Assembly: GCA_963973915.1 (NCBI GenBank)
Contig: CAXBBM010000012.1
Span: 1-64,000, forward strand
Reading direction: 5' to 3'
Origin: Polycyclovorans sp002706265
GTDB taxonomy: Bacteria > Pseudomonadota > Gammaproteobacteria > Nevskiales > Nevskiaceae
DNA length: 64,000 nucleotides
Shown here: piece after piece, positions 49,888 through 59,862 of the stretch
How positions within the stretch are numbered: position 1 is the first letter of the stretch
Layout of the letters: each line of letters opens with the position of its first letter
The notes under the pieces: model-generated
Seen by the model: the letters and a program-made list of their open reading frames with translations, nothing else
What the model was told of the DNA's origin: nothing
Database searches by the model: none
Program-made: the position numbers and the translations under genes

Positions 49888-52086
49888 TCAGCCGCCTTCG
49901 CCCTCGGGGGCCTTGGCGGCCGCCTTGAGTCCTTCGTGCAGGTCGTTGGCACGCTTGATCAGGTACTGATGGATGGCCTGCACATCTTCAGGCTTGAGCA
50001 CGTCCATCATCGGCGGCATGCCCTGCTGCGCACGGGCGCCGGCAAGAATGCCGGGGAACATGGCGTGCGTTTCGGCCGTCATGTAACGCAGGTCCGGCAC
50101 CATCGAGCTGCCGATGGCGTTGGGGCCGTGGCACATGCCGCAATGGCTGTTGTACAGGTCGCGACCGGCGGCGATCTGGGCTTCGGTGCCCGTGACTTTG
50201 GGCGGTGCGGGCTGTTCGATCAGGCCCGGTTTGGGGGGGGGCAGCTTGGCGGTGCCGCCCAGCTTGTAGGTGAGGATGCGTGAATCCGGCTGCACCTTGG
50301 CGGCCAGCGACAGGCCGCCCAGCGCCAGCGGGAAGCCGCCGCCCCAACCGGCGGCCACGGTGACGTACTGCTCACCGTCGATTTCGTAGGTGATCGGTCC
50401 GGCCATGACGCCGCTGTTGGCGGGGGATTCCCACAGCTTTTCGCCCTTGTCGGCGGTGTAGGCGACGAAGCGCCCGTCGGCCGTGCCCTGAAACACCAGG
50501 TTGCCGGCGGTGCTCAGGGTGCCGCCGTTCCACACGGTCACGTGGCTCTGGCGCCACACTTCCTTCTGCGCCACCGGGTCCCAGGCGATGAGATGGCCCC
50601 GGTGCGCGGCCACGGCGCCGTCGAATTCTTTCTTGTTTTCAGGCAATGCCAGCGGCTGGGCGCCCAGGTGCCAGGTGCCCTTGCCGGCGTATTGCTCGTC
50701 GGGCGCGGGCGCCAGATAGGCGATGGCCTCCTGCATGGGAATGTAGACCAGCCCGGTTTGCGGGTTGAACGACATGGGCATCCAGTTGTGTGCGCCCAGC
50801 GGGCCGGGCGACACCAGCTTGCCTTCCTTCGACCAGTCGGCGTTTTCGGTCTCGACCGGTCGGCCGGTTTCCATGTCGACGTGCGAGGCCCAGTTGGCCG
50901 GGGCAAATTTCTCGGCCGACAGCAGCTCGCCGGTTTCACGGTCCAGCACATAGAAGAAGCCATTTTTCGGCGCCTGCATCAGCACCTTGCGCGGCTTGCC
51001 GTCAATCTGCAGTTCGGCCAGCACCATGTGCTGGGTGGCGGTGTAATCCCAGTTGTCACCGGGGGTGGTCTGGTAGTGCCACACGTATTCGCCGGTGTCA
51101 GGCTTGAGCGCGACGATGGACGAGACGAACAGGTTGTCGCCGCCTTCCGGGCTGCGCACCGCGCGGTTCCAGGTCGAGCCGTTGCCAACGCCGATGTAGA
51201 ACAGGTCCAGCTCGGGGTCGTAGGCCATGGCGTCCCACACGGTGCCGCCGCCGCCAAATTCCCACCATTTGCCGGTCCAGGTGGGCAGGGCCAGTTCCAT
51301 CGCCTTGTTTTCGGGCGGGTTTTCGGGATTGCCGGGCACCGTGAAGAAGCGCCATTTCTGTGCGCCGGTTTCGGTGTCGTAGGCGGTGATGTAGCCGCGC
51401 ACCCCCAGCTCGGCGCCGCCGTTGCCGATGATCACCATGTCTTTGACGACGCGCGGCGCGCCGGTGATGGTGTAGCTGCGGTTTTCATCAACGATGGTGT
51501 TGACTTCCCACACCACCTTGCCGGTCTTGGCATCGAGCGCCGCCAGGCGGCCGTCATAGATGCCGACGTAGACCTTGCCCTTCCACACCGCGACGCCCCG
51601 GTTGGCAGGTCCGCAGCAGCCTTCACGCGCCTTGGTCAACGCCACCTTGGGGTCGTATTTCCAAAGCTCCGTGCCGGTGACCGGGTTCAGCGCCGACACC
51701 ACCGAGTAGGGGCCGGTGACGTACATCACGCCGTCGACCACGATGGGCGTGGCTTCCGTGGCGCGGTCGTAATCGAGTTTGTAGGCCCAGGTCAGGCCCA
51801 GTTCGTCCACGTTGTCGCTGGTGATGCGCGACAGCGGGCTGAAGCGCTGCTCGCTGTAGGTGCGGCCATGGGCCAGCCAGGCGCCGGGTTCTTCATTGGC
51901 CGCGATGATGCGGGCGCCATCGACGGCAGCGACCGGCGCGGCGGTGGGCGAGGGCTCGGCCTGGGCGGCCTTCGGGGACGCGGCGTCGGCTTCGGCCTTG
52001 GTGGCAGGGGCATCGGTCTTGGGGCCACCGCAGGCCGCGAGCAATGCGCACAGCAGGGCAGGCGCCCAGAGGGATCGAATCAACAT
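49888..52086 (-). CDS. PQQ-dependent dehydrogenase with cytochrome c domain, lipoprotein-type signal
   Basis: 732 aa. Quinohemoprotein alcohol-dehydrogenase type II: eight-blade propeller with W-type repeats (GWYRRYDPKT-like: ALNPVTGTELWKYD, AAYDTETGAQKWRF), vicinal disulfide EGCCGPANRG, catalytic Asp in DNWDYTATQ, and a C-terminal cytochrome c with the CGMCH heme site and methionine in PPMMDVL. Residues 1-20 end in LLAAC, a lipobox, so it is probably membrane-anchored. Oxidises alcohols or aldehydes in the periplasm. ATG at 52086. Divergent from the CoA-hydrolase gene. Confidence 0.9.
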   Translation of the reverse strand: MLIRSLWAPALLCALLAACGGPKTDAPATKAEADAASPKAAQAEPSPTAAPVAAVDGARIIAANEEPGAWLAHGRTYSEQRFSPLSRITSDNVDELGLTWAYKLDYDRATEATPIVVDGVMYVTGPYSVVSALNPVTGTELWKYDPKVALTKAREGCCGPANRGVAVWKGKVYVGIYDGRLAALDAKTGKVVWEVNTIVDENRSYTITGAPRVVKDMVIIGNGGAELGVRGYITAYDTETGAQKWRFFTVPGNPENPPENKAMELALPTWTGKWWEFGGGGTVWDAMAYDPELDLFYIGVGNGSTWNRAVRSPEGGDNLFVSSIVALKPDTGEYVWHYQTTPGDNWDYTATQHMVLAELQIDGKPRKVLMQAPKNGFFYVLDRETGELLSAEKFAPANWASHVDMETGRPVETENADWSKEGKLVSPGPLGAHNWMPMSFNPQTGLVYIPMQEAIAYLAPAPDEQYAGKGTWHLGAQPLALPENKKEFDGAVAAHRGHLIAWDPVAQKEVWRQSHVTVWNGGTLSTAGNLVFQGTADGRFVAYTADKGEKLWESPANSGVMAGPITYEIDGEQYVTVAAGWGGGFPLALGGLSLAAKVQPDSRILTYKLGGTAKLPPPKPGLIEQPAPPKVTGTEAQIAAGRDLYNSHCGMCHGPNAIGSSMVPDLRYMTAETHAMFPGILAGARAQQGMPPMMDVLKPEDVQAIHQYLIKRANDLHEGLKAAAKAPEGEGG

Positions 52087-52257
52087 CGTGGTGTTCTCCT
52101 GAGATTCTGATTGACGTAAACCGACACACAAGCTTCTGACGAGCCTTACGCTTCGGGAGTGTAGGGTCCCCGGGCGGGTACGCACCCTACCCGTCCGGGT
52201 GCGGAGTGCGGCGTCCGACCGGACCTATCGTACCCGGCCGGTCGCGCATGAGGAACA

Positions 52258-54444
52258 ATGGGGCACACCTTTTCGGGCGCCGCCATGCCACAGCACCACG
52301 TCTCACTTGAACCCTGCGTCGACGCGATTCTGGCCCACGTCGGCAACGACCTGCGCGTGGGCGTGCCCCTGGGGCTGGGCAAGCCGGTGGCGCTGGTCAA
52401 TGCCTTGTACGCCCGCGCCAAGGCCGATCCCACGCTGCGCCTGACCCTGCTCACCGCCCTGTCACTGGCCCGGCCGGTGCCCGGCAGCGCGGTCGAGAAG
52501 GCCTTTCTGGCCCCGTTCATCGAGCGGGTGTTTGGCGATGCGCCCGAGCTGGACTACGTGCGCGACCAGCGTGCCGGCACGGTGCCGGGCAACGTCTCGA
52601 TTCGCGAGTTCTTCTTCGCCCCGGGCAGCCAGCTCGGCAACCCGCGCGCGCAGCAGGACTACATCAGCACCAACTACACCTTCGCCGCGCGTGACGTGTT
52701 TGCCCAAGGCTGCAATGTGACCGCGCAGATGGTGGCCTGCATCGATCGACCCGACAGCGACGGCGGGCCGCGCTACTCGCTTTCGTGCAACCCCGACACC
52801 GGCCCGGAGCTGATCGCCCTGATGCGCGACGCCGAGGCGCGCGGCGAGCGCAAGGTGGCGGTGGTGGCGCAGGTCAACCGCCGCCTGCCGTTCATGTTCC
52901 ACGATGCCGAGGTGGCGGCGACGACCTTCGATCACGTCATCGACGCGCCTGGCCTTCAGCACGCGCTGTTCTGCGCGCCCAAGCAGCCGGTCAGCGACGC
53001 CGACCACGCCATCGGCCTGCATGCCTCGACGCTGCTCAAGGACGGCGGCACCCTGCAGATCGGCATCGGCCAACTCGGCGATGCCATCGTCCATTCGGCG
53101 CTGGCCCGCCACCAGCGCAACGCCGACTATCGCGCCGCCCTCAGCGCTTTCGGCATCGACACCCGCTACGGCGACTGGCTGGCCCGCGAGGGCGGCAGCG
53201 CGCCCTTCGAGCAGGGGCTGTACGGCGCCAGCGAAATGTTCGTGGACGGCTTTTTGCACCTGATGCAGGCCGGCGTGCTGCGCCGCCCGGTCTATGACTT
53301 CTGGGCCCTGCAACACCTGGTGAACGACGGCCGCTGCAACCCGGCGCGGCTCGACATTGGCGTGCTCGAAGGCTTCGACGCGCTGGGCGTACGCATGATT
53401 CGCGGCCATGACTTCGCGCGCCTGCAGGCCCACGGCCTGTTCACGGCCGACACCCGCTACGAGGCCGGCGAACTGATTGCGCCGAGCGGCGCGCGCATCC
53501 GCGCCAACATGGCCGACCCCGCCGCGCGCGCCGCCATCGCCGCCACCTGCCTGGGCAGCGCCCTGCACGGCGGCGTGGTGCTGCACGGCGGCTTCTTCCT
53601 GGGCCCCAATGCCTTCTACGACGCGCTGCGCGACATGCCGGAGGCCGAGCGGCGGCGTATCGCCATGGCCGGGGTCGACAAGGTCAATCAGCTCGATCTC
53701 AACCCGCGCCTGTACCGCGCCCAGCGCGTCCATGCCCGCTTCATCAACACCGCAATGATGGTGACGCTCGGCGGCGCGGCGGTGTCTGACGGGCTGGAAG
53801 ACCACCGCGTCGTTTCGGGCGTGGGCGGGCAATACAACTTCGTGGCCATGGCGCACCAGCTGCCCACCGGGCGCAGCGTGATCATGGTGCGCGCCGTCCG
53901 GGAGGCGGGCGGCGAGCCACGCTCCAACATCGTGTTCAATTACGGCCACTGCACCATTCCGCGCCACCTGCGCGACGTGGTCATCACCGAATACGGCATG
54001 GCCGATCTGCGCGCCAAAACCGACAGCGATGTCGCCAAGGCGTTGATCGGGATTGCCGACGCGCGCTTTCAGGATGAGCTGCTCAAGCAGGCGCAGGCCG
54101 CCGGCAAGATCGACGCGGGCTGGCGCATTCCCGACCACGCCCGGCACAACACGCCGGAGCGGCTGCGTCAGCGCATGGCCGAACTGCGGCAGCGCGGACT
54201 GTTCCCCGATTTCCCCTTCGGCCACGACTTCACCGACATCGAGCGCGATCTGGCGCGCGCATTGCCCCAGGTCAAGGCGGTGGCCGCGGGCACGCCAAAA
54301 TGGAAGCTGCTGCTCAAGGCGCTGCGCGGCGGCGCGGTGCCCGAGGCCGTAAAGCCGCATCTGGCGCGAATGAACCTGACGCAGCCCGCGTCCCTGCAAG
54401 AACGGGTGGTGCAGCGGCTGCTGATCGAGGCGCTGCAGGGCTGA
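52258..54444 (+). CDS. Acetyl-CoA hydrolase/transferase-type CoA enzyme
   Basis: 728 aa. CoA-transferase class I fold: GTVPGNVSIREFFF and NYTFAARDVFAQGCNVTAQM in the N-terminal domain, GIGQLGDAIVHSALA in the middle, then SGVGGQYNFVAMAHQLPTG and YGMADLRAKTDSDVAKALIG, the C-terminal acetyl-CoA-hydrolase domain. About 200 residues longer than the usual succinyl-CoA:acetate transferases. Moves CoA between carboxylates or hydrolyses it. ATG at 52258 has GAGGAA in front; 52285 is an alternative. Confidence 0.85.
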   Translation: MGHTFSGAAMPQHHVSLEPCVDAILAHVGNDLRVGVPLGLGKPVALVNALYARAKADPTLRLTLLTALSLARPVPGSAVEKAFLAPFIERVFGDAPELDYVRDQRAGTVPGNVSIREFFFAPGSQLGNPRAQQDYISTNYTFAARDVFAQGCNVTAQMVACIDRPDSDGGPRYSLSCNPDTGPELIALMRDAEARGERKVAVVAQVNRRLPFMFHDAEVAATTFDHVIDAPGLQHALFCAPKQPVSDADHAIGLHASTLLKDGGTLQIGIGQLGDAIVHSALARHQRNADYRAALSAFGIDTRYGDWLAREGGSAPFEQGLYGASEMFVDGFLHLMQAGVLRRPVYDFWALQHLVNDGRCNPARLDIGVLEGFDALGVRMIRGHDFARLQAHGLFTADTRYEAGELIAPSGARIRANMADPAARAAIAATCLGSALHGGVVLHGGFFLGPNAFYDALRDMPEAERRRIAMAGVDKVNQLDLNPRLYRAQRVHARFINTAMMVTLGGAAVSDGLEDHRVVSGVGGQYNFVAMAHQLPTGRSVIMVRAVREAGGEPRSNIVFNYGHCTIPRHLRDVVITEYGMADLRAKTDSDVAKALIGIADARFQDELLKQAQAAGKIDAGWRIPDHARHNTPERLRQRMAELRQRGLFPDFPFGHDFTDIERDLARALPQVKAVAAGTPKWKLLLKALRGGAVPEAVKPHLARMNLTQPASLQERVVQRLLIEALQG

Positions 54445-54480
54445 GCGCGCCCGGCGCAGGCGCGGGGCCTGAACGGCCGC

Positions 54481-56367
54481 TCAGGCGCGGTCGCCGCGCA
54501 GCGCCTGCACCCGCTGCTGCAGATCGGCGGCGCTGACCTGATCGGCGGGCACCGGTTCGCCCGCCACCAGGCCAATGCGCGTCCAAACCCGGCGCGGCAG
54601 CCGTGCCCGTTTCAGGGCGTTGTCCCGCCGGCTGAAAAAGCTGCCCCACAGGCCCTGCAGGGCCATGGGCACCACCGGCACCGGCGTGGTCTTGACGATG
54701 CGCTCGATGCCACTGCGGAAGTGCTGGAGGTCACCGTTCGTCGTCAGCCCGCCTTCGGGGAAAATGCACACCACGTTGCCGGCCCGCAGCTCGGCCTCGA
54801 TCTCGACGAAGGCGCGCTCCATCAGCGCCGCATTCTCCTTGGCACCGGCAATCGGGATGGCCTTGGCCGTGCGGAAAAAGACCTTGAGCAGGGGAAGGTT
54901 GTAGATCCTGTGATACATCACGAAGCGCACCGGGCGCCGGATGTTGCCGCCGAGGATCACCGGGTCGACGAAGCTCACGTGGTTGCAGACGATGACCGCC
55001 GGGCCTTCATCCGGAATGTGCTCAAGCCCCGATTTGTCGATGCGGTACAGCGTGTTGATGATGATCCACGCCAGAAAGCGCATCACGAACTCGGGCACCT
55101 GCGCGTAGATGAAGATCGCCACGCCTGCGTTGACCAGCACCGTGAGCAGCAGCAACTGGGGAATGCTCAGCCCGGCCCAGCGCAGCAGCAGCAGCGACAT
55201 CACCGCCGCCCCGACCATGAACGCCGCATTGAGAATGTTGTTGCCGGCCACCACCCGCGACAGGTGCGCCGGCGCGGCGCGTGTCTGGATCAGTGCATAC
55301 AGCGGCACGATGTAGAGGCCGCCGAACGCGCCCATCAGGCCCAGATCCCAGAGGATGCGGTGATTGGCCACCGAGGTGATGAAGGTCGCGATGCGCACCA
55401 CGCCCTCGACGCGGGTTTCCGGCATGGCGAAGTACAGATCGATGCCGAACCAGGTCAGGCCCAGCGAACCCAGCGGCACCAGACCAATCTCCAGCTTGTG
55501 CCCCGACAGCCGCTCGCACAGCAGCGCCCCCGCCGCCATGCCCAGCGCCGACACGCTGAGCATCACCGTCATGACCACCACGTCGGCGCCCAGATGCAGC
55601 CGGAAATACTGTGGCAACTGCGTCAGAAACACCGCGCCGAAGCACCAGAACCAGGAAATGCCCAGCACCGCCAGCATCACCGTGCGGTCGCCGCGCACGA
55701 ACTGGAAGGTGCGCCAGGTTTCGGTGAACGGATTCCAGTTGAGCCGCAGACGCGGGGCGGCAGCAGCGGCCTCGGGAATGGCCAACGACACCGCGTACCC
55801 CAGCACCGCCAGCGCCAGGACGGCGGCCGCCACCCATCGGGGCCCGCCCGCCTGCGTCATCAGCCAGCCGCCGAGCACGGCCCCCAGCAGAATGGCCAGA
55901 AAGGTGACGACGGCCACCAGCGCATTGCCGCCCACCAACTCTGCGGGTCGCAGGGTCTGCGGCAGTATCGAGTACTTGACCGGCCCGAACAGCGCCGACT
56001 GCGTGCCCAGCAGAAACAGCAGCGCCATCAGGCCGGGCACGCTGGGCCGCATCAGCGCAAGGGCGGCCAGTACCATCAGACCCAGCTCGAGGAGCTTGAG
56101 CCTGCGGATCAACGCCGCCTTCTCGTACTTTTCGGCGATCTGTCCCGCCGTCGCCGAAAACAGCAGAAACGGCAGTATGAACAGCGCCGCCGCCGCGCTC
56201 GCGTACAGGTCAAGCTGCTGCGGCGACAGCCCGGCAACCCCGACGGCCAGCACCACCACCACCGCGCTGCGATACACGTTGTCATTGAAGGCGCCGAGCA
56301 GCTGGGTCACGAAGTAGGGCCCAAAGCGGCGCTGGCGCAGCAGGTGGAACTGGCTGGGGTGGGTCAT
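54481..56367 (-). CDS. MFS transporter fused to PlsC-type acyltransferase
   Basis: 628 aa. Residues 1-410 have twelve membrane helices of the LplT-like major facilitator group (FVTQLLGAFNDNVYRSAV start, LFGPVKYSILPQTL motif). From about 430 a PlsC domain: NHVSFVDPVILG with H-x4-D, RTAKAIPIAG, VVCIFPEGGLTTNGDL and VPVVPMALQGLWG. It combines lysophospholipid flipping with reacylation as in LplT-Aas fusions, but without the AMP-binding acyl-ACP synthetase domain. Inner membrane. ATG at 56367. Confidence 0.9.
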   Translation of the reverse strand: MTHPSQFHLLRQRRFGPYFVTQLLGAFNDNVYRSAVVVVLAVGVAGLSPQQLDLYASAAAALFILPFLLFSATAGQIAEKYEKAALIRRLKLLELGLMVLAALALMRPSVPGLMALLFLLGTQSALFGPVKYSILPQTLRPAELVGGNALVAVVTFLAILLGAVLGGWLMTQAGGPRWVAAAVLALAVLGYAVSLAIPEAAAAAPRLRLNWNPFTETWRTFQFVRGDRTVMLAVLGISWFWCFGAVFLTQLPQYFRLHLGADVVVMTVMLSVSALGMAAGALLCERLSGHKLEIGLVPLGSLGLTWFGIDLYFAMPETRVEGVVRIATFITSVANHRILWDLGLMGAFGGLYIVPLYALIQTRAAPAHLSRVVAGNNILNAAFMVGAAVMSLLLLRWAGLSIPQLLLLTVLVNAGVAIFIYAQVPEFVMRFLAWIIINTLYRIDKSGLEHIPDEGPAVIVCNHVSFVDPVILGGNIRRPVRFVMYHRIYNLPLLKVFFRTAKAIPIAGAKENAALMERAFVEIEAELRAGNVVCIFPEGGLTTNGDLQHFRSGIERIVKTTPVPVVPMALQGLWGSFFSRRDNALKRARLPRRVWTRIGLVAGEPVPADQVSAADLQQRVQALRGDRA

Positions 56368-56591
56368 CAACACCGATTCGTGAGCAATCTGGTCTGCAGC
56401 ATAGCCATTGCCGGCTTGCCGCTTTTGCCGCGCATCCGAACGGGTCTTTATTCAGGTGTCGCCCACGGTGGGTGACCGTCGAACATCCATCACCAAGCCC
56501 TGCGTCCGCGAATCACGCGGCGGTCGTCAAAGTTGGCGTTCAGGCAGCGCGTGATAGCGTCCGCGCCTTGTTCCACTCAAGGGAGTTACCG

Positions 56592-56822
56592 ATGCGCCAT
56601 TTTGTTCTGCCTACCGCCGCCGCCCTGGCCCTGCTGCTGGGTGCCTGCTCGAAAGAAGAGGCCCCCGCTGCCGCTGCACCCGCCGCGGAAAAATCCGAAA
56701 GCAGCACGACCATCAACATCGATGGCGACAGCGGTTCGATGTCGTACGAAAGCGACGACAAGGACGGCTCCAGCACGACGGTCAAGGTCGGCGATGACGA
56801 CGACAAGAAGAACGACCAGTAA
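56592..56822 (+). CDS. Small acidic lipoprotein
   Basis: 76 aa. GGGAG upstream of ATG 56592. Lipobox LLLGAC near residue 19, Ala-rich linker, then an acidic Ser/Asp-rich tail (SSTTINIDGDSGSMSYESDD). Outer-membrane anchored, unknown role. Followed by a terminator. Confidence 0.78.
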   Translation: MRHFVLPTAAALALLLGACSKEEAPAAAAPAAEKSESSTTINIDGDSGSMSYESDDKDGSSTTVKVGDDDDKKNDQ

Positions 56823-56881
56823 GCCCTCAGGTTTTCAGGCCTGAAACGTCATGCCCGGAAGGGCGGGCGTCGCGACACCGC

Positions 56882-56911
56882 AAGCCGCCCCCTCACCGGG
56901 GCGGCTTTTGT
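56882..56911 (+). terminator. Rho-independent terminator after the small lipoprotein
   Basis: AAGCCGCCCC, loop CTCA, GGGGCGGCTT followed by TTGTTT. It starts 60 bp after the stop. Confidence 0.85.
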
Positions 56912-56996
56912 TTGGCCGCCGCGGTGGAATGCTGCGGTGGAATAATGGCGGGCCTGCACGCGTGCCGGCGACCGGCGTCAATTCCCAGGGGCCACC

Positions 56997-58229
56997 ATGA
57001 ACGCACCTTCTCAAATTGTGCTGGTCTGCGTCGGCATCGTGGCCTGGGCGCTGGTGTCGCGGCGCCTCGGTCAAACCTCGGTGACCTTGCCCATGCTGTT
57101 CGTGGGGTTCGGCTTCGCCCTGGGGGACGGCGGCTTCGACCTGCTGGACGCCCGCATCAGCAACGCGCTGCTGCATGGCTTTGCCGAAATCACCCTGGTG
57201 CTGGTGCTGTTCACCGATGCGGCCCGCGTGCACCTGCGCAGCCTGAGGCACCGCGCCGCCATTCCCGCCCGCATGTTGTTGATCGGCATGCCTTTGACCG
57301 TCGCGCTGGGCGCGCTGGTCGCCCATTGGGTGTCGCCCGACGCGCCGGTGATGCTGGCGGTGCTGCTGGCCGCCCTGCTGACGCCCACCGATGCCGCCCT
57401 GGCCCAGTCCGTGCTTTCCAGCGACGCGCTGCCCGCACGGGTGCGGCAGGCGATCAATGTGGAGAGCGGCCTCAACGACGGCCTGGCGGTGCCGGTGATC
57501 GTGCTGGCCGCCATTGTCTCGGCGCAGGTCACCCAGACCAGCGTTCATGGCGCGCCCGACAACCTCTACCGTTTCGTGGCCCTGCAGCTCACGCTGGGCC
57601 CGCTGATCGGCGTCGCCGTGGGTTATCTGCTGGCGCGGCTGCTTGACCTTGCCATTGCCCGCCGCTGCGTGACCGACTCGGCCCGGGGCATCGCCGTGCT
57701 GGCCGGCGCGCTGATCTGCTTTGCCCTGTCTGAATGGCTGGGCGGCAACGGCTTCATCGCCGCCTTTGTGGGGGGCCTGACCCTGGGCAACACGCTGAAG
57801 GCCGATCGCACCTTCATCTTCGAGTTCATGGAGTCTGAAGGGCAGATCCTCACCCTGCTCACCTTCATCATGTTCGGCGCCGTGCTGATCCCCGCCGGGC
57901 TGGAGCATGCCGGCTGGCAGACCTGGGTGCTGGCGTTCAGCTTTTTGACCTTCGTGCGCATGCTGCCCATCTGGGCGTCGCTGGCCGGCACCGGACTGCC
58001 CACGGCCGAGAAGCTGGCGCTGGGCTGGTTTGGCCCGCGCGGGCTCGCATCGATGCTGTTCGTGCTGTTGATCGAAGAGCAGTTCAACCTGCCGGGGTTC
58101 GACCGGATTCTGGCCTGCGTCGTGCTCACGGTACTGCTCAGCATCGTGTTGCACGGGGCCAGCGCGGCGCCCATTGCCCGTTGGTTTGGGCGGCGGCACG
58201 CGCAACTGCGGTCGCCGCCGCAGTCCTGA
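56997..58229 (+). CDS. CPA1-family cation/proton antiporter
   Basis: 410 aa, about 12 membrane helices. LVLFTDAARVHLRSL and VLLAALLTPTDAALAQSVLS (the PTDA motif of CPA1 exchangers), INVESGLNDGLAVPVIVL (the ND active-site aspartate), and GWFGPRGLASMLFVLLIEE. Exchanges Na+ or K+ for H+ in the inner membrane. ATG at 56997, weak SD. Convergent with mltD. Confidence 0.9.
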   Translation: MNAPSQIVLVCVGIVAWALVSRRLGQTSVTLPMLFVGFGFALGDGGFDLLDARISNALLHGFAEITLVLVLFTDAARVHLRSLRHRAAIPARMLLIGMPLTVALGALVAHWVSPDAPVMLAVLLAALLTPTDAALAQSVLSSDALPARVRQAINVESGLNDGLAVPVIVLAAIVSAQVTQTSVHGAPDNLYRFVALQLTLGPLIGVAVGYLLARLLDLAIARRCVTDSARGIAVLAGALICFALSEWLGGNGFIAAFVGGLTLGNTLKADRTFIFEFMESEGQILTLLTFIMFGAVLIPAGLEHAGWQTWVLAFSFLTFVRMLPIWASLAGTGLPTAEKLALGWFGPRGLASMLFVLLIEEQFNLPGFDRILACVVLTVLLSIVLHGASAAPIARWFGRRHAQLRSPPQS

Positions 58230-58239
58230 GCCGGCGCGG

Positions 58240-59763
58240 CTATCCCTGCGGGATGCGCAGGCGCTGCCCCGGCCTCAGCGTATTGGCGTCGGCCAGTTGA
58301 TTGGTGTCGGCGATCTGCCGGGTCGTGACCCCATGCAGGCGTGCGATGGCCGACAAGGTCTGGCCGGACTTGACCACGTGGATGCGCGGTTTGGGCTTGG
58401 ACTTGGCCGCCGTCTGCAGCGTTTCACCGGCGGCGGGGGGAATCCGCAGCACCTGCCCAATCCGCAGCCGGTTGGCGTTGGCCAGGTTGTTGGCCTGCTG
58501 GATGGATTTCGCGCTGACGCCGTACCGGCGGGCAATCTGCCCCAGCACATTGCCGCTCACGACCTTGTGTTCCCGCCAATACACCCGCTGCGCGGCGTTT
58601 CGGGCGCTGGCCGGCAAGCTGGCATAGGCGGCCTCGAAGCGCTGGGCGTTGTGGTCTGGAATGCGGATCGTCGCGCCGCGCGGCACCCACAGCCGACCGG
58701 ACCTCACTTCAGGGCTGTATCCGGGGTTGAGCTTCTGAAACAACTGGGGATCGTCGCCGCCCAGTTTCACCAGCTCGGCATAGGGCACGTAATGCGCAAG
58801 CGTCACTTCGACAAAGGCGATGGGCTTGGCCCTGCGCACTTCGGGAAAGTAGGTCTCTGCGGCACTTTCGATGTCTTTGGCAGCGAGGAATTCGGCGTAG
58901 AAGTTGCGCGAGGCAAAGCCGAACCGGGGGTTGTCGTAGCGCTCGATCAGGTCGAGAAGATTCTTGCCGCCGGTCTTCTCAAGACCGCGCCGAATGCCGT
59001 TTCGGCCGTGGTTGTAGGCGGTGATGGCAAGCGGCCAGTCTTTCAGCAATGCGTAGTCGTCGGCCAGGTGGCGGGCCGCGCCGTCGGTGGCCATCCACGG
59101 GTCACGCCGGTCATCGACGGCTTCGTCCAACCGCATGTAGTGCCGCGCGGTGGCGGGCATGAACTGCCACAGGCCGGCGGCGCCGACCTTGGAGTAGGCC
59201 TCAAGGTTGAAGCTGGACTCGATGAAGGGCAGGCGCGTCAGCGCAACCGGCAGCGCATGTCGCTCGAAGGTGGCCTCCATCATCGGCAGGAAATGTCCCG
59301 ACACCTCCATCGCATGCGCGGTCCGCTCGCGCACGCCGCGCTGGGTGCGCAGATCGGTGGCCGCGGCCTTTACCACCTGCGGATTCGCGGTGGTGCCGAA
59401 GCGCGCCAGCAGCGCCTTGGACTCGGCGTCCAGGGAGGCGCCCGCCACCAGGTCATCGTGGAGCCGCTCCAGACGCTGCTGCATCTGGCTGAGGGCGGCA
59501 CGCTCCTGCTCGCGCCGTTGGGTCGCTGGCAACCCGGCGTCAAAATGCAGCCGGGCCAGCACGATCTGCGGGGTGCGGGCCACGTGAACGACCGACGTGT
59601 GCTCGGACTGGCGACCGAATACATCGGTCCAGAACGCCACGGCAGGCGCCAGCGCGGGATACCGCGGAAATGGGTCGGCAGCGCCTGCCGCCAGGCTCAG
59701 GGTCGCGAATCCGGCCAACACGGTGCCCATCAGAACTGCGCCAAGCCGAGCACCGAATGTCAT
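58240..59763 (-). CDS. mltD: Membrane-bound lytic murein transglycosylase D
   Basis: 507 aa. Signal peptide, SLT catalytic domain (ALTRLPFIESSFNLEAYSKV with the catalytic Glu, GAAGLWQFMPATARHY, AITAYNHGRNGIRR), then two C-terminal LysM peptidoglycan-binding repeats (HKVVSGNVLGQIARRYGVSA and HVVKSGQTLSAIARLHGVTT). Cuts glycan strands with 1,6-anhydro product. ATG at 59763 has GAGGG 5 bases upstream; 59775 is possible but without signal. The lipobox of E. coli MltD is not seen. Confidence 0.92.
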   Translation of the reverse strand: MTFGARLGAVLMGTVLAGFATLSLAAGAADPFPRYPALAPAVAFWTDVFGRQSEHTSVVHVARTPQIVLARLHFDAGLPATQRREQERAALSQMQQRLERLHDDLVAGASLDAESKALLARFGTTANPQVVKAAATDLRTQRGVRERTAHAMEVSGHFLPMMEATFERHALPVALTRLPFIESSFNLEAYSKVGAAGLWQFMPATARHYMRLDEAVDDRRDPWMATDGAARHLADDYALLKDWPLAITAYNHGRNGIRRGLEKTGGKNLLDLIERYDNPRFGFASRNFYAEFLAAKDIESAAETYFPEVRRAKPIAFVEVTLAHYVPYAELVKLGGDDPQLFQKLNPGYSPEVRSGRLWVPRGATIRIPDHNAQRFEAAYASLPASARNAAQRVYWREHKVVSGNVLGQIARRYGVSAKSIQQANNLANANRLRIGQVLRIPPAAGETLQTAAKSKPKPRIHVVKSGQTLSAIARLHGVTTRQIADTNQLADANTLRPGQRLRIPQG

Positions 59764-59862
59764 GCGAACCCTCATTGAAGTGCCAAGCCTGCATAGTAGA
59801 AACTCGCCCGGCACGCCGCAATCCGCACCGACACTCTTTTTGGCCTTCCCTGGTTTTTTCTC

